DNA from: Lachnospira sp. UBA4285
GTDB lineage: Bacteria; Bacillota; Clostridia; Lachnospirales; Lachnospiraceae
Length of the DNA stretch: 31,864 bases
Assembly (NCBI GenBank): GCA_002394965.1
Contig: DGVL01000019.1
Span: 1-31,864, forward strand
Direction: 5' to 3'
Part shown: positions 1-7,824 of the stretch, in pieces
Layout: the number at the start of each line of letters is the position of its first letter
Numbering within the stretch: the stretch's first letter is position 1
Made by a program: the position numbers and the translations under genes
The notes under the pieces: generated by a model
Database searches by the model: none
Seen by the model: the letters and a program-made list of their open reading frames with translations, nothing else
Told to the model about the DNA's origin: nothing

Positions 1-881
1 AGGAACTTCTTGCACTTCATGTCGCCGATGCCGCCGTGCTCATACGCCGCCTTCAGTTCGTCCATCGAGGAAAACTGCGGCCAGTACTTTGCAAACGAAT
101 CCTCCATGACAAATGCATCCAGATACGTGAACACCGTGTTGCCCTCGATATGTCCCGGATCGCTCACCTGCAGGTGCTGCGGGTCGGTGTACATGTTGCG
201 GACCTTCTCCCATACGGTCTTCGAGTCGTCGGAGAGATAGATGCAGTTGCCAAGCGACTTGCTCATCTTGGCCTTGCCGTCTGTCCCCGGCAGACGCAGG
301 CAGGCCTGGTTGCTCGGAAGGTCGATCTTCGGCTCCACAAGCACCGGACTGTCCGGGCAGTAGATGCGGTTGAAGCTGCGGACGATCTCGCGGGCCTGCT
401 CGAGCATCGGCTCCTGGTCCTCGCCGACCGGCACATCCGTCGCCTTAAAGGCCGTGATGTCAGCGGTCTGACTGATCGGATACGTGAAGAAGCCGACCGG
501 GATGTCGGCATTGAAGCCGCGCATCTGGATCTCAGACTTGACGGTCGGGTTTCTCTGCAGTCTGGCGACCGTGACCAGATCCGCGTAGTAAAACGTCAGC
601 TCGGTGAGCTGCGGGATCTGGCTCTGAATCAGGATCGTCGCCTTCGCCGGATCAATGCCGACGGACAGATAGTCCAGTGCCACCTCGATGATATTCTGGC
701 GAACTTTCTCCGGATTCTTGAAGTTGTCCGTCAGCGCCTGGGCGTCGGCAATCATGATGAATACTTTGCTGAAGCGCCCCGAATTCTGCAGGATGACGCG
801 GTTCCGCAGTGATCCCACGTAGTGTCCGATATGAAGCCGTCCGGTCGGGCGGTCTCCGGTGAGAATAATCTTGTCGCTCAT
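1..881 (-). CDS. trpS: Tryptophanyl-tRNA synthetase, 3' end outside window
   Basis: Class I aminoacyl-tRNA synthetase that charges tRNA-Trp in the cytoplasm. The frame is open from an ATG at 879-881 to the window edge, giving about 293 residues. The family is usually about 330-340 residues, so some 40 C-terminal residues lie outside. The class I signatures are visible: HIGH at residues 17-20 (GRLHIGHYVGS) and KMSKS at residues 205-209 (within GKAKMSKSLGN). A GGAGGAGGG ribosome binding site lies 5 bases before the ATG. The gene starts 31 bases after the stop of the reductase gene upstream, so it may be read with the pectin operon, an unusual place for a housekeeping gene. Identity is secure from the motifs; how it is transcribed is inference. 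Confidence 0.96.
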   Translation of the reverse strand, partial: MSDKIILTGDRPTGRLHIGHYVGSLRNRVILQNSGRFSKVFIMIADAQALTDNFKNPEKVRQNIIEVALDYLSVGIDPAKATILIQSQIPQLTELTFYYADLVTVARLQRNPTVKSEIQMRGFNADIPVGFFTYPISQTADITAFKATDVPVGEDQEPMLEQAREIVRSFNRIYCPDSPVLVEPKIDLPSNQACLRLPGTDGKAKMSKSLGNCIYLSDDSKTVWEKVRNMYTDPQHLQVSDPGHIEGNTVFTYLDAFVMEDSFAKYWPQFSSMDELKAAYEHGGIGDMKCKKF

Positions 882-912
882 AATCCCTCCTCCATCAGCC
901 ATCTGGCTGCTG

Positions 913-1839
913 TCACTCATCGTCTGTATAGTCAAACTTCCCGTCATTCTTCTCCTCGAGAGCGCGGATGGCGTGATAGGTGTATTCCGTGTATGGAAGC
1001 TTCAGGCCGTGCTTTCCGGCTGTCCGCAGGAGTGTCCCGGCAAACATGTCGATTTCTGTGTGCCGCTTCGCCCGGATGTCCTGCAGCGTGGAATACGCTG
1101 CCGCTTTCCGGTCTTTGGGCTTTCTGACCAGCGGGCCAAGGATGATGCCTTCCGCCGCCGCGGTCTTCCGCACTTCCTCCTCCAGGGCTTTTGAAATCCA
1201 CGCGACATGCTCACTGTCGTAGAACGCTCCCACGCCCACGCCTAAGATTGCCTGCGGCAGATTGAAGCAGATGTTGCGCATGTACTTGTCCCAGATGTCG
1301 TGCACAATGTCCCTGGAAATATGCCATCGGACACCGGACCCCTTGAAGATGTCCGCCGTCCTCTCCACGGCTTCCTCCGGCGCTCCGCCCGGAAGCTTCC
1401 CGAAGAAGATGCCGTCCGTCTTGTCCGGATCAAATGTCACGCTCTGCCCGATGCGCTCGGACGCGATGCGCATGAAGGATCCGATCATGTGTTCCTTTCC
1501 GACGACATTCCCGATGACCTCTTCGGAATCGATGCCGTTCATGGGGCTTGCGACGATCGTGTCGTCCCCCGTCACCGCACGGATGTCCGGAAGGATCGCC
1601 TGCAGCGCACCGTGCTTCACGCACACGAGCAGCAGGTCCGTCCCGGCAGCCGCCTGTTCCTGCGGCGTCCTCACCGTCAGGGCGTACCGTCTTCCGTTGA
1701 TCGTAAGGCCTTCCTTTTTCAGCTTATCTCTTCGCTCCCCGGACGCAATGACGGAGAGGCTGATTCCCCCGCAGTCATACAGACCGCAGATGTAGTATGC
1801 GCCGATTGCGCCGGCGCCGATGACGGCTACATTTGCCAT
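913..1839 (-). CDS. 2-dehydropantoate 2-reductase (ApbA/PanE) family oxidoreductase
   Basis: A 308-residue NAD(P)H-dependent reductase of the ketopantoate reductase family, which reduces 2-dehydropantoate to pantoate in pantothenate and CoA synthesis. The N-terminus is a Rossmann fold with the GAGAIG nucleotide-binding motif at residues 8-13. A conserved CVKHGAL segment follows, holding the lysine expected in the active site, then SPMNGIDSEE and an all-helical C-terminal domain. Length is normal for the family. The ATG lies 2 bases after the DUF624 stop, with AAGGAG about 10 bases upstream inside that gene, so the two are translationally linked. The family includes many paralogues of unknown substrate. 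Because this one sits in a pectin operon, its substrate might be a 2-keto sugar-acid derivative rather than ketopantoate, but that is inference. Confidence 0.88.
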   Translation of the reverse strand: MANVAVIGAGAIGAYYICGLYDCGGISLSVIASGERRDKLKKEGLTINGRRYALTVRTPQEQAAAGTDLLLVCVKHGALQAILPDIRAVTGDDTIVASPMNGIDSEEVIGNVVGKEHMIGSFMRIASERIGQSVTFDPDKTDGIFFGKLPGGAPEEAVERTADIFKGSGVRWHISRDIVHDIWDKYMRNICFNLPQAILGVGVGAFYDSEHVAWISKALEEEVRKTAAAEGIILGPLVRKPKDRKAAAYSTLQDIRAKRHTEIDMFAGTLLRTAGKHGLKLPYTEYTYHAIRALEEKNDGKFDYTDDE

Positions 1840-1841
1840 GG

Positions 1842-2480
1842 TCAGCTTTCTCCTTCCTGATGACTGGATCTCTCTTCAAGCAGTGCGGCAAGCACCGGTG
1901 CATCCACGGTGGCCGAAGCGTATAGCCACAGAGGCAGAAGCGGCAGAAGGATCCACGCCGCAGTGCGCTCGGCAAGAAAAAGCAGGAAGAGAAGCCCTCC
2001 CGTCATTATAATCGTAGACTGTGGAAAATGGAATGCCGTGTATACCGCGATGCGCAGAGTTTCTCCCACCGTATTGTCAAAGCGGGAGAAGAGCGGGAAG
2101 ACATAGACAGCCGCACTGGCGTACGTCGCGAACACCAGAAGAAGACAGATGTACAGCACCGTGGGGACAGGGCTCTCCGCCGCCGCCCGCGCCAGTCTCG
2201 CCTTCTCCAGCCCGAAGAGAATGAGAGCGCCCGGAAGCAGTACGGTAAGCCCCAGCGCGATTCCCTGGCGCAGGTTCTGCTTAAAGGAATGCCAGAATCC
2301 CTTCCAGACCGCATACGTGTCTTTCTCAACCGCCTTGAGCGCGACGTAGTAGCCGGCCGCAAGAGCAGGCCCCGCCGTCACGACCGGCAGACTGAACACA
2401 AGAACGAGCCCGGCCAGGGCGATGAACGTCCAGACCAGGCTCGCGGTTTCAACCAGTGGATTTTTACAATTCGTTTTCAT
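1842..2480 (-). CDS. DUF624 (YesL-like) integral membrane protein
   Basis: A small multi-pass membrane protein of the DUF624 family, which includes YesL of B. subtilis. Members are typically found next to CUT1 sugar importers and AraC or two-component regulators; their function is not established. Hydrophobic segments are visible near the N-terminus (LVWTFIALAGLVLVFSLPVV), in the middle (GIALGLTVLLPGALILFGL, and TVLYICLLLVFATYASAAVYVF) and near the C-terminus (TIIMTGGLLFLLFLAERTAAWILLPLLPLWLY). I chose the ATG at 2478-2480 (212 residues). An in-frame GTG at 2499-2501 would add 7 residues. Neither start has a clear Shine-Dalgarno sequence. The gene follows the GH106-like gene closely and touches the reductase gene downstream, so it is part of the same operon. 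Confidence 0.85.
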   Translation of the reverse strand: MKTNCKNPLVETASLVWTFIALAGLVLVFSLPVVTAGPALAAGYYVALKAVEKDTYAVWKGFWHSFKQNLRQGIALGLTVLLPGALILFGLEKARLARAAAESPVPTVLYICLLLVFATYASAAVYVFPLFSRFDNTVGETLRIAVYTAFHFPQSTIIMTGGLLFLLFLAERTAAWILLPLLPLWLYASATVDAPVLAALLEERSSHQEGES

Positions 2481-2513
2481 AGTATATTCAGTATAGCACA
2501 CTTCCGGCCCCGC

Positions 2514-4718
2514 TCACAGCAGGCCGCTGCCGTCTTTATTGTCGACTCCCAGCCCGAAAGGAATGCGGCTTGCCGTGTAGAGATTGGCTGCGTTCCCGGT
2601 CACGATGAGGCGCAGCGTGTGAAGATCCCCACCGCTTCGCAGCCCCCGCAGGTCAAAGACGTGCGGATTCCAGAAGGAAACACCCAGCAGCCGCCCGTCT
2701 TCATACAGCTCGCACATCTCCTCGGCCGTGAGCCTGAATACCGCTTCCCGGATCTCCTCCGGCGTGAGAACCAGTGTGTAAACTTTTTTGTTTTCGCCTG
2801 CCGCTTCCTTATCTTCCTGAAACCGCCCCGTCCAGTCAGGAAGTTTCTCCGGATCCGGGCAGGCCGCACATGCCAGCCCCTCCGGCGCACCGCCTGTCAG
2901 GAGCAGCAGCGTGCTGTCCGGCGGCAGGACGATGTGCGCCTCTCCTCCCGGCGCGGAGAGCGCCCAGGCTCTCCCGCGCCAGAGATCAACGGCTGTAAGG
3001 ACATCAGACTTCTGTGCACCCGGTATGCGTATTTCTGTCCGTATGGTGCTTCCGCCGTCATTGCCCAGCAGAACGCAGTCAACTCCCATTTTCCGAAAGC
3101 GCACTGCCCGCAGATCCGGCTGCGGCGTGCGGGTGGAAACAGCCCGCCAGGACGGATGATCCTGTGCTGCCTGCAGGGCCTGTTCCGCCGTTTTCAGCAC
3201 GGCAATCTTACCGTTTCCTGCAGGAAGCCCGCCCGAAGGCATCTCCCCGGAAAGCAGATCAAGCGGATCAAAGACCGCGTCAAACTCCTGCCCGGAGACA
3301 GACAGTCTTCCATCTTCCACGGAAAGCCTGCAAGGCAGCCGGACCGGAAGGTACTGAAAGCCAATCTGGGCGCGGTATAACTCCTCCACCTCTTCGTATG
3401 GCACCTCCTGCCCGGCGCACGGCACGGCGATCCTCGCGCCGCTTACATTCCCGGTGTTCAGCCAGGAGAGTCTCCGGATATACACAGCGAATGCCCGGTA
3501 GTGCTCCCACCAGATATTGTGCGGTCCGACGTCCGGCGGCCGCTCGGCGCTGCGCCTGCCGTCCGCCCCGTCCCGCACCGAATAAAAGAACGCGTGCGGC
3601 ACGAACAGACTGCAGCCGCGCAGACCGAGCCAGTCGGTGTACCACTTCATGTCCTCAGCTGTCATGTACCACGGCCGGCCGTTCCGGCAGCAGACACCAA
3701 AACACTCGCTGGCGCTGCGCTCTCTTCCCAGAGCGCGCGCGATGTCCGCCGCGAGTTTAGCCTGCACACTCTCCATGCCGTATATCCCGCCTTTTTTCGG
3801 CTCGATGCGCCGCTGTATGAGATCCTGCCCCGGAATCTGGAAACAGAACTCCTCCTCCACATCGTCGGACGCCGCCGGGTGGCCCATCAGGGCGATCCCG
3901 TGCGCCGCGCACCATTCCGAGAGCGGGCGGTAGAATGTCTCCCGCAGCCGCTGCTTCATGAGGCGCGTATAGATTCGTACCGTGGGATTTGTCTTGCCGC
4001 CAAAAAGCCCCGCCAGTTCTGCCAGATTCCCGCCCTGTGCCAGAATTTCCTGTTCGAGGCCGGGAGCCCAGGGGCGGAAGGCGGCGGCATTGCGGCCGAC
4101 CGGATCCGGTTCGTCCGTAAAAAAGGCGAAGATTGTGGTGCCAAAGTACGCTTTCAATTCCCGGTAGTACCGGTCGTGTGTCAGGTGGATGAAGGCCGCC
4201 ACCGCGTCCGGATTCAGCAGATCGGCTGCCGGAGGCGGATTCTCCCCGTCATCCTCCCCGAAGTGAATCCCGCGGATCGTGCCGCCGGTGAATGTGTACA
4301 CCAGAAATCTCCCGTCTGGGAGCGCGGCGATCGTCTCGGCACCGGGTCCTCTGCCCGGCTCCTTTGCCACGCACAGTCCTCTTGCCGCCCAGGCAGGATT
4401 TCGGGCGACAACCTCGCCGTGCGCCGACCCCGACGGATACATCCCCTCGTCGTACAGGCAGACCTTCATGCCGAGGGACGCTGCCGTGCGCACGATATAC
4501 CGCACCGCGCAAAAAAAGCGTTCCGAGAGGTACGGCATGTCTTCCGGGATCCCGATCCGCGGGTGCAGCACAAAGGCGCTCACGCCCTTGCGCTTCATGT
4601 CAGACAGCTGTGTCCGGACTTTCTCCGGATCAAATGCGTCGTTAAAGAACCAGAACGGAACGGCACTGTAGTCATCCCCCGGGTACCGCAGCTCATGTAA
4701 GAATTCTTCCTGTGACAA
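2514..4718 (-). CDS. Putative glycoside hydrolase, GH106 / alpha-L-rhamnosidase-like
   Basis: A 734-residue protein with no signal peptide, so probably cytoplasmic. The N-terminal half reads like the (beta/alpha)8 barrel of the GH106-like family: PFWFFND at the start, KRKGVSAFVLHPRIG, then VCLYDEGMYPSGSAHGEVV. An acidic strand end FFTDEPDP and a second acidic site SASECFGVC are candidate catalytic positions. ERPPDVGPHNIWWEHYRAF followed by a beta-rich C-terminal part completes it. The start is a TTG at 4716-4718 with AAGGAAGG five bases upstream. No in-frame ATG occurs before residue 39, inside the first conserved motif, so TTG is the believable start. The spacing to the deacetylase stop is 12 bases. 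In a rhamnogalacturonan locus, removal of terminal rhamnose from oligosaccharides is the natural guess, but family placement is by motif resemblance only. Confidence 0.7.
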   Translation of the reverse strand: MSQEEFLHELRYPGDDYSAVPFWFFNDAFDPEKVRTQLSDMKRKGVSAFVLHPRIGIPEDMPYLSERFFCAVRYIVRTAASLGMKVCLYDEGMYPSGSAHGEVVARNPAWAARGLCVAKEPGRGPGAETIAALPDGRFLVYTFTGGTIRGIHFGEDDGENPPPAADLLNPDAVAAFIHLTHDRYYRELKAYFGTTIFAFFTDEPDPVGRNAAAFRPWAPGLEQEILAQGGNLAELAGLFGGKTNPTVRIYTRLMKQRLRETFYRPLSEWCAAHGIALMGHPAASDDVEEEFCFQIPGQDLIQRRIEPKKGGIYGMESVQAKLAADIARALGRERSASECFGVCCRNGRPWYMTAEDMKWYTDWLGLRGCSLFVPHAFFYSVRDGADGRRSAERPPDVGPHNIWWEHYRAFAVYIRRLSWLNTGNVSGARIAVPCAGQEVPYEEVEELYRAQIGFQYLPVRLPCRLSVEDGRLSVSGQEFDAVFDPLDLLSGEMPSGGLPAGNGKIAVLKTAEQALQAAQDHPSWRAVSTRTPQPDLRAVRFRKMGVDCVLLGNDGGSTIRTEIRIPGAQKSDVLTAVDLWRGRAWALSAPGGEAHIVLPPDSTLLLLTGGAPEGLACAACPDPEKLPDWTGRFQEDKEAAGENKKVYTLVLTPEEIREAVFRLTAEEMCELYEDGRLLGVSFWNPHVFDLRGLRSGGDLHTLRLIVTGNAANLYTASRIPFGLGVDNKDGSGLL

Positions 4719-4730
4719 GTGTCCCTTCCT

Positions 4731-5603
4731 TTACGCCAGAGGCGTGATTTCACCCGGTCTGCACTCAATGAACGTGTCGTCATTGACCGAAAGCCAGACA
4801 GAGCACGCGCTCGGATTATAGGCAAAGTCTCCGTTCACCCCCACCTGCAGCCGATTCACAGCGTCCATGTAATCCACGATCTCAATGTTCGTCGCGTACC
4901 AGATGTCATCCTTTCTTCCGGCTTTCCGGCAGAACTCCTCGATCACGTCCCAGTTGTTATCCGTGTCAAACTCATAGCTGTGGCCCCAGAGATAGAACAT
5001 ATACGTGTACTGTTTCTTGTGCAGCTTAACAAAATCATCCGTCAGCTGCGGCAGAGCCGGATCCGTGTGGTGCGCCGTCGGGTTCCAGAGCAGAAAATCC
5101 TCCGGCATCGCGAAGTCGTGGCTCGCGATGACCGTGCGGCCGTACGCAATCCCGCAGTCCTTCATCAATCCGGCTATGTGGCGGTCGCAGGAACCGTTCG
5201 GATACGCCATGCCCCGCACCGGATACCCCATGATATGCTCGAGAATGCGGCGGTCCTCCAGAACCTGAGACAGGACAGACTCGTCCGGGCTGCGGCGAAT
5301 AGTCGGGTGCTGCGCCGTGTGGCAGGCCACCTCGTGGCCCCGGTACAGCTTCCGGTACTCCTCAAAAGGAATCCGGTCATTCTGAGTCAGCATGCCGTTG
5401 ATATTAAATGTTCCCTTGATCCCGTATTCATTAAACAGATCCACCAGGCGGCGGTCCTGACTCCGACCGTCGTCATAGCTCACGGTCAGCACTTTGTGCT
5501 TTCCCCCCGGGAAACAGTAGTAGAGCACCTTGAGCGGCGCTGTGTCCCGCATCTCGATTGTCTGCGTAAGCGGGTTGAACACTCTGTATTTCTGCGGTAC
5601 CAT
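4731..5603 (-). CDS. Polysaccharide deacetylase (NodB homology, CE4-like)
   Basis: A 290-residue NodB-fold protein. Motif 1 is SYDDG with the two aspartates at residues 44-45, and motif 2 is HTAQH with histidines at 96 and 100. Together they make the usual Asp-His-His metal site of metal-dependent N- or O-deacetylases. The segment RGMAYPNGS corresponds to motif 3. A beta-rich tail of about 60 residues follows the domain. There is no signal peptide or membrane anchor, unlike the common peptidoglycan or xylan deacetylases, so it should act in the cytoplasm. Its ATG is 3 bases after the PL11 stop, and the GGAGG site overlaps the end of the PL11 gene. By context it may remove acetyl groups from imported pectin oligosaccharides; the substrate cannot be told from the sequence. 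Confidence 0.85.
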   Translation of the reverse strand: MVPQKYRVFNPLTQTIEMRDTAPLKVLYYCFPGGKHKVLTVSYDDGRSQDRRLVDLFNEYGIKGTFNINGMLTQNDRIPFEEYRKLYRGHEVACHTAQHPTIRRSPDESVLSQVLEDRRILEHIMGYPVRGMAYPNGSCDRHIAGLMKDCGIAYGRTVIASHDFAMPEDFLLWNPTAHHTDPALPQLTDDFVKLHKKQYTYMFYLWGHSYEFDTDNNWDVIEEFCRKAGRKDDIWYATNIEIVDYMDAVNRLQVGVNGDFAYNPSACSVWLSVNDDTFIECRPGEITPLA

Positions 5604-5606
5604 CTT

Positions 5607-7799
5607 TCACTCCTCCTCATCCAGCGGAATCTTTGAAAAGTCACAGTCGTGCGCATAGTAGTAGCTGGTGTAATTGGTCTGATTGTACACATTGTTCTGC
5701 CACGCAATGCCCACGCGGTACATGGCATCGTCCATCGGCGTGTACAGCTCAAAATCCGTGAGTTCTGCATTCATATAAATGCGAAATGCCGAACTGTCCG
5801 CCAGACGCAGCACGATCTCCTCCCGGAAATCTCCGAAGAGATCGGCTACAAGGCAGGGATTTCCCTTCGTGTAATTGTTGGTAAGCGTGCCTTCCGGGCG
5901 CAGCATCACGCCGTGCTGCGGATCGGAGATCACACCGGTGCGGTCATGCATGTCCGTCCAGTCAGACGGTCCGATGAGCTGCGTCGTCAGATCGCCTGCC
6001 CAGCGGATAGCCTGATCGGTGGACGGAAACGGAATATCTCTCTCTTCTCCGCGGCAGTTGTACACGACGCCCCCGCACCAGCACTCCAGCCCGGGCTCCG
6101 TGCTGTCGATGTCCCCCACCATGCAGCGGTCCATGTCCTTCTCACAGTATACGCCAAACGGGCGCCCGGTGCTGCTTTGAATCACCTCTCCGGTAGCCGC
6201 GTCCCGCAGGGCGTATCCGTACGGCGCCTCTTTCCCCGCCTCGAATACATTGAAAATCTGAAATCCCGGGCGGTCCGGGTCGATGTGCGCGACGTGCATC
6301 GAGTCTCCGTGTCCGAATTTTGCCACTTCTCCGTTCGGAAGCCGGCCGCAGCTGCTGTACAGGAGACTTCCGTCATGATCGATACAGGCTGCTCCGTAGA
6401 TGATCTCCTGCTTCCCGTCGCCGTCCACATCCGCCACAGAAAGGCTGTGATCACCCTGACCGGCCAGACGCCCGTACACCGGGTCCGATCCGAACCGGAC
6501 ATGGGGTGTATCGTTAAAGGGATTGCTCATCGGAACGTGTCCGGAATCCACTTTCCAGACTTCCCGGAAATGCCCGTCAAAGAAGTCGAAGGCTGCCAGC
6601 GTCGTGCGGGTATAGTATCCGCGGCACACAATCAAATACGGCCTCTGTCCGTCCAGATACGCGATACACGCCTGAAAGCGGTCCACACGGTTACAGGGCT
6701 CTATGCGCCGCATCGCGTAATCGCCCCAGGCCAGCCCGTCGTCTTCTCTCGGGAACGGATAGGGAATCGTCTCCAGTTCCCGGCCGTCCCCCGAGAACAT
6801 ACTCAGATATTCCGGGCCGCGAAAGATAAAGCCCTCGAACTTTCTAAGTTCATTCCTCGGAGAACGGGACGGCGCATAGACATCCAGAAAGTAGTCACTC
6901 AGCGCCTCCGCGTCAGCTCGATTCAGCGGATAGGTGTATCGCACCGGGATTCCAAAGCATTCCTCCAGCGTCCCCGGCCACTGACCGGATGCAACCTCCG
7001 GCCGCTCGCGCCATGCCTGAAAGCTCCGGATGAGATGCTCTCTGTATTCCCCGGCACTGGCGGCATACCGGTCTGTATTTCTCACGCCTTTTCTTCTGTC
7101 CACGGCCGGAATCGTGACATATGCCTTCTCCCTCACACTTCCATCCGGATTAAAACGGATCATCTGCGTGCCCGGCGCCGTGACAAGCGCCATCTCAGCT
7201 CGCCCATCTCCGTCAAAATCATAGACCATGAACTGTGTGTAATGAGCGCCGGAGCGGATGTTCGGCCCCATGTCAAGGCGCCAGAGAAGCTGCCCGGAGA
7301 GCGTGTAGCAGTCCAGATACGTCGGGCCTGTCCAGCCTTTCTGCGACACGTCTTTGGCATTGGACGGGTACCATTTCACGATATACTCATACTCCCCGTC
7401 TCCGTTCACATCCCCCACACTCATGTCGTTGAGACTGTAGGTATATCTCTCTCCCGCCGGTGTAACTCCGTCTGACGGCTTTCTCACCGGCACATCAATG
7501 TAGTTCTTTCCGCTCTCAAATGCTCTCACCGGTGTGCACAGCCCGTCCGCCCGGAACTTCCGGCTGTACGTCTTTTCGCCCGTACAAGGCGCCACCTGGT
7601 ACCAGTCCTCTTTTCCGCCGTCCTTGTCCAGGAAATTGGTCGTATGCCTCACGACGGCAATCTGCGCGCCGTTCCGATACACGGCAAATGCCGGCCCCGT
7701 GAGTCCTTTCGGGCCGTATCCGTGTGCCTCGCGCTTAAAAAGCCGCCAGGAAAGGAAAATGCCGCTTTTGGTTTTCACCGCCACAAGGCCGCGGTTCAT
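5607..7799 (-). CDS. Rhamnogalacturonan lyase, PL11 family (YesW/YesX-like)
   Basis: A beta-eliminating lyase that cuts the GalA-Rha backbone of rhamnogalacturonan I to give unsaturated products. The 730-residue product starts MNRGLVAVKTKSG, the normal beginning of the mature PL11 domain. Calcium-binding propeller-type repeats are visible: DVNGDGEYEYIVKW, DFDGDGRAEMAL, DVDGDGKQEIIYG and a degenerate DLFGDFREEIVLR. The conserved GPNIRSGAHYTQFMVYDFDGD segment is also present. It has no signal peptide, which resembles the intracellular exo-type YesX of B. subtilis rather than secreted YesW. I took the ATG at 7797-7799, 25 bases after the upstream stop. The frame is open to an ATG at 7890-7892, but that would overlap the PL26 gene by about 68 bases and add an unlikely Arg-rich tail. 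Confidence 0.93.
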   Translation of the reverse strand: MNRGLVAVKTKSGIFLSWRLFKREAHGYGPKGLTGPAFAVYRNGAQIAVVRHTTNFLDKDGGKEDWYQVAPCTGEKTYSRKFRADGLCTPVRAFESGKNYIDVPVRKPSDGVTPAGERYTYSLNDMSVGDVNGDGEYEYIVKWYPSNAKDVSQKGWTGPTYLDCYTLSGQLLWRLDMGPNIRSGAHYTQFMVYDFDGDGRAEMALVTAPGTQMIRFNPDGSVREKAYVTIPAVDRRKGVRNTDRYAASAGEYREHLIRSFQAWRERPEVASGQWPGTLEECFGIPVRYTYPLNRADAEALSDYFLDVYAPSRSPRNELRKFEGFIFRGPEYLSMFSGDGRELETIPYPFPREDDGLAWGDYAMRRIEPCNRVDRFQACIAYLDGQRPYLIVCRGYYTRTTLAAFDFFDGHFREVWKVDSGHVPMSNPFNDTPHVRFGSDPVYGRLAGQGDHSLSVADVDGDGKQEIIYGAACIDHDGSLLYSSCGRLPNGEVAKFGHGDSMHVAHIDPDRPGFQIFNVFEAGKEAPYGYALRDAATGEVIQSSTGRPFGVYCEKDMDRCMVGDIDSTEPGLECWCGGVVYNCRGEERDIPFPSTDQAIRWAGDLTTQLIGPSDWTDMHDRTGVISDPQHGVMLRPEGTLTNNYTKGNPCLVADLFGDFREEIVLRLADSSAFRIYMNAELTDFELYTPMDDAMYRVGIAWQNNVYNQTNYTSYYYAHDCDFSKIPLDEEE

Positions 7800-7824
7800 G
7801 TCTTCCCGCTGTTCCACTTCGTTC

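Noticed and set aside
36..812. 258-codon plus-strand frame opposite trpS.
   Set aside because: Antisense to a synthetase with intact HIGH and KMSKS motifs; low-complexity, Arg/Leu/Asp-rich product.
5649..7475. 608-codon open frame on the plus strand, antisense to the PL11 gene, and similar long antisense frames at 3501-4700, 13578-14345, 27280-28716 and 28795-30099.
   Set aside because: They mirror the codon bias of G+C-rich minus-strand genes, have Arg/His/Pro-rich sequences without recognisable domains, and conflict with well-identified genes on the other strand.
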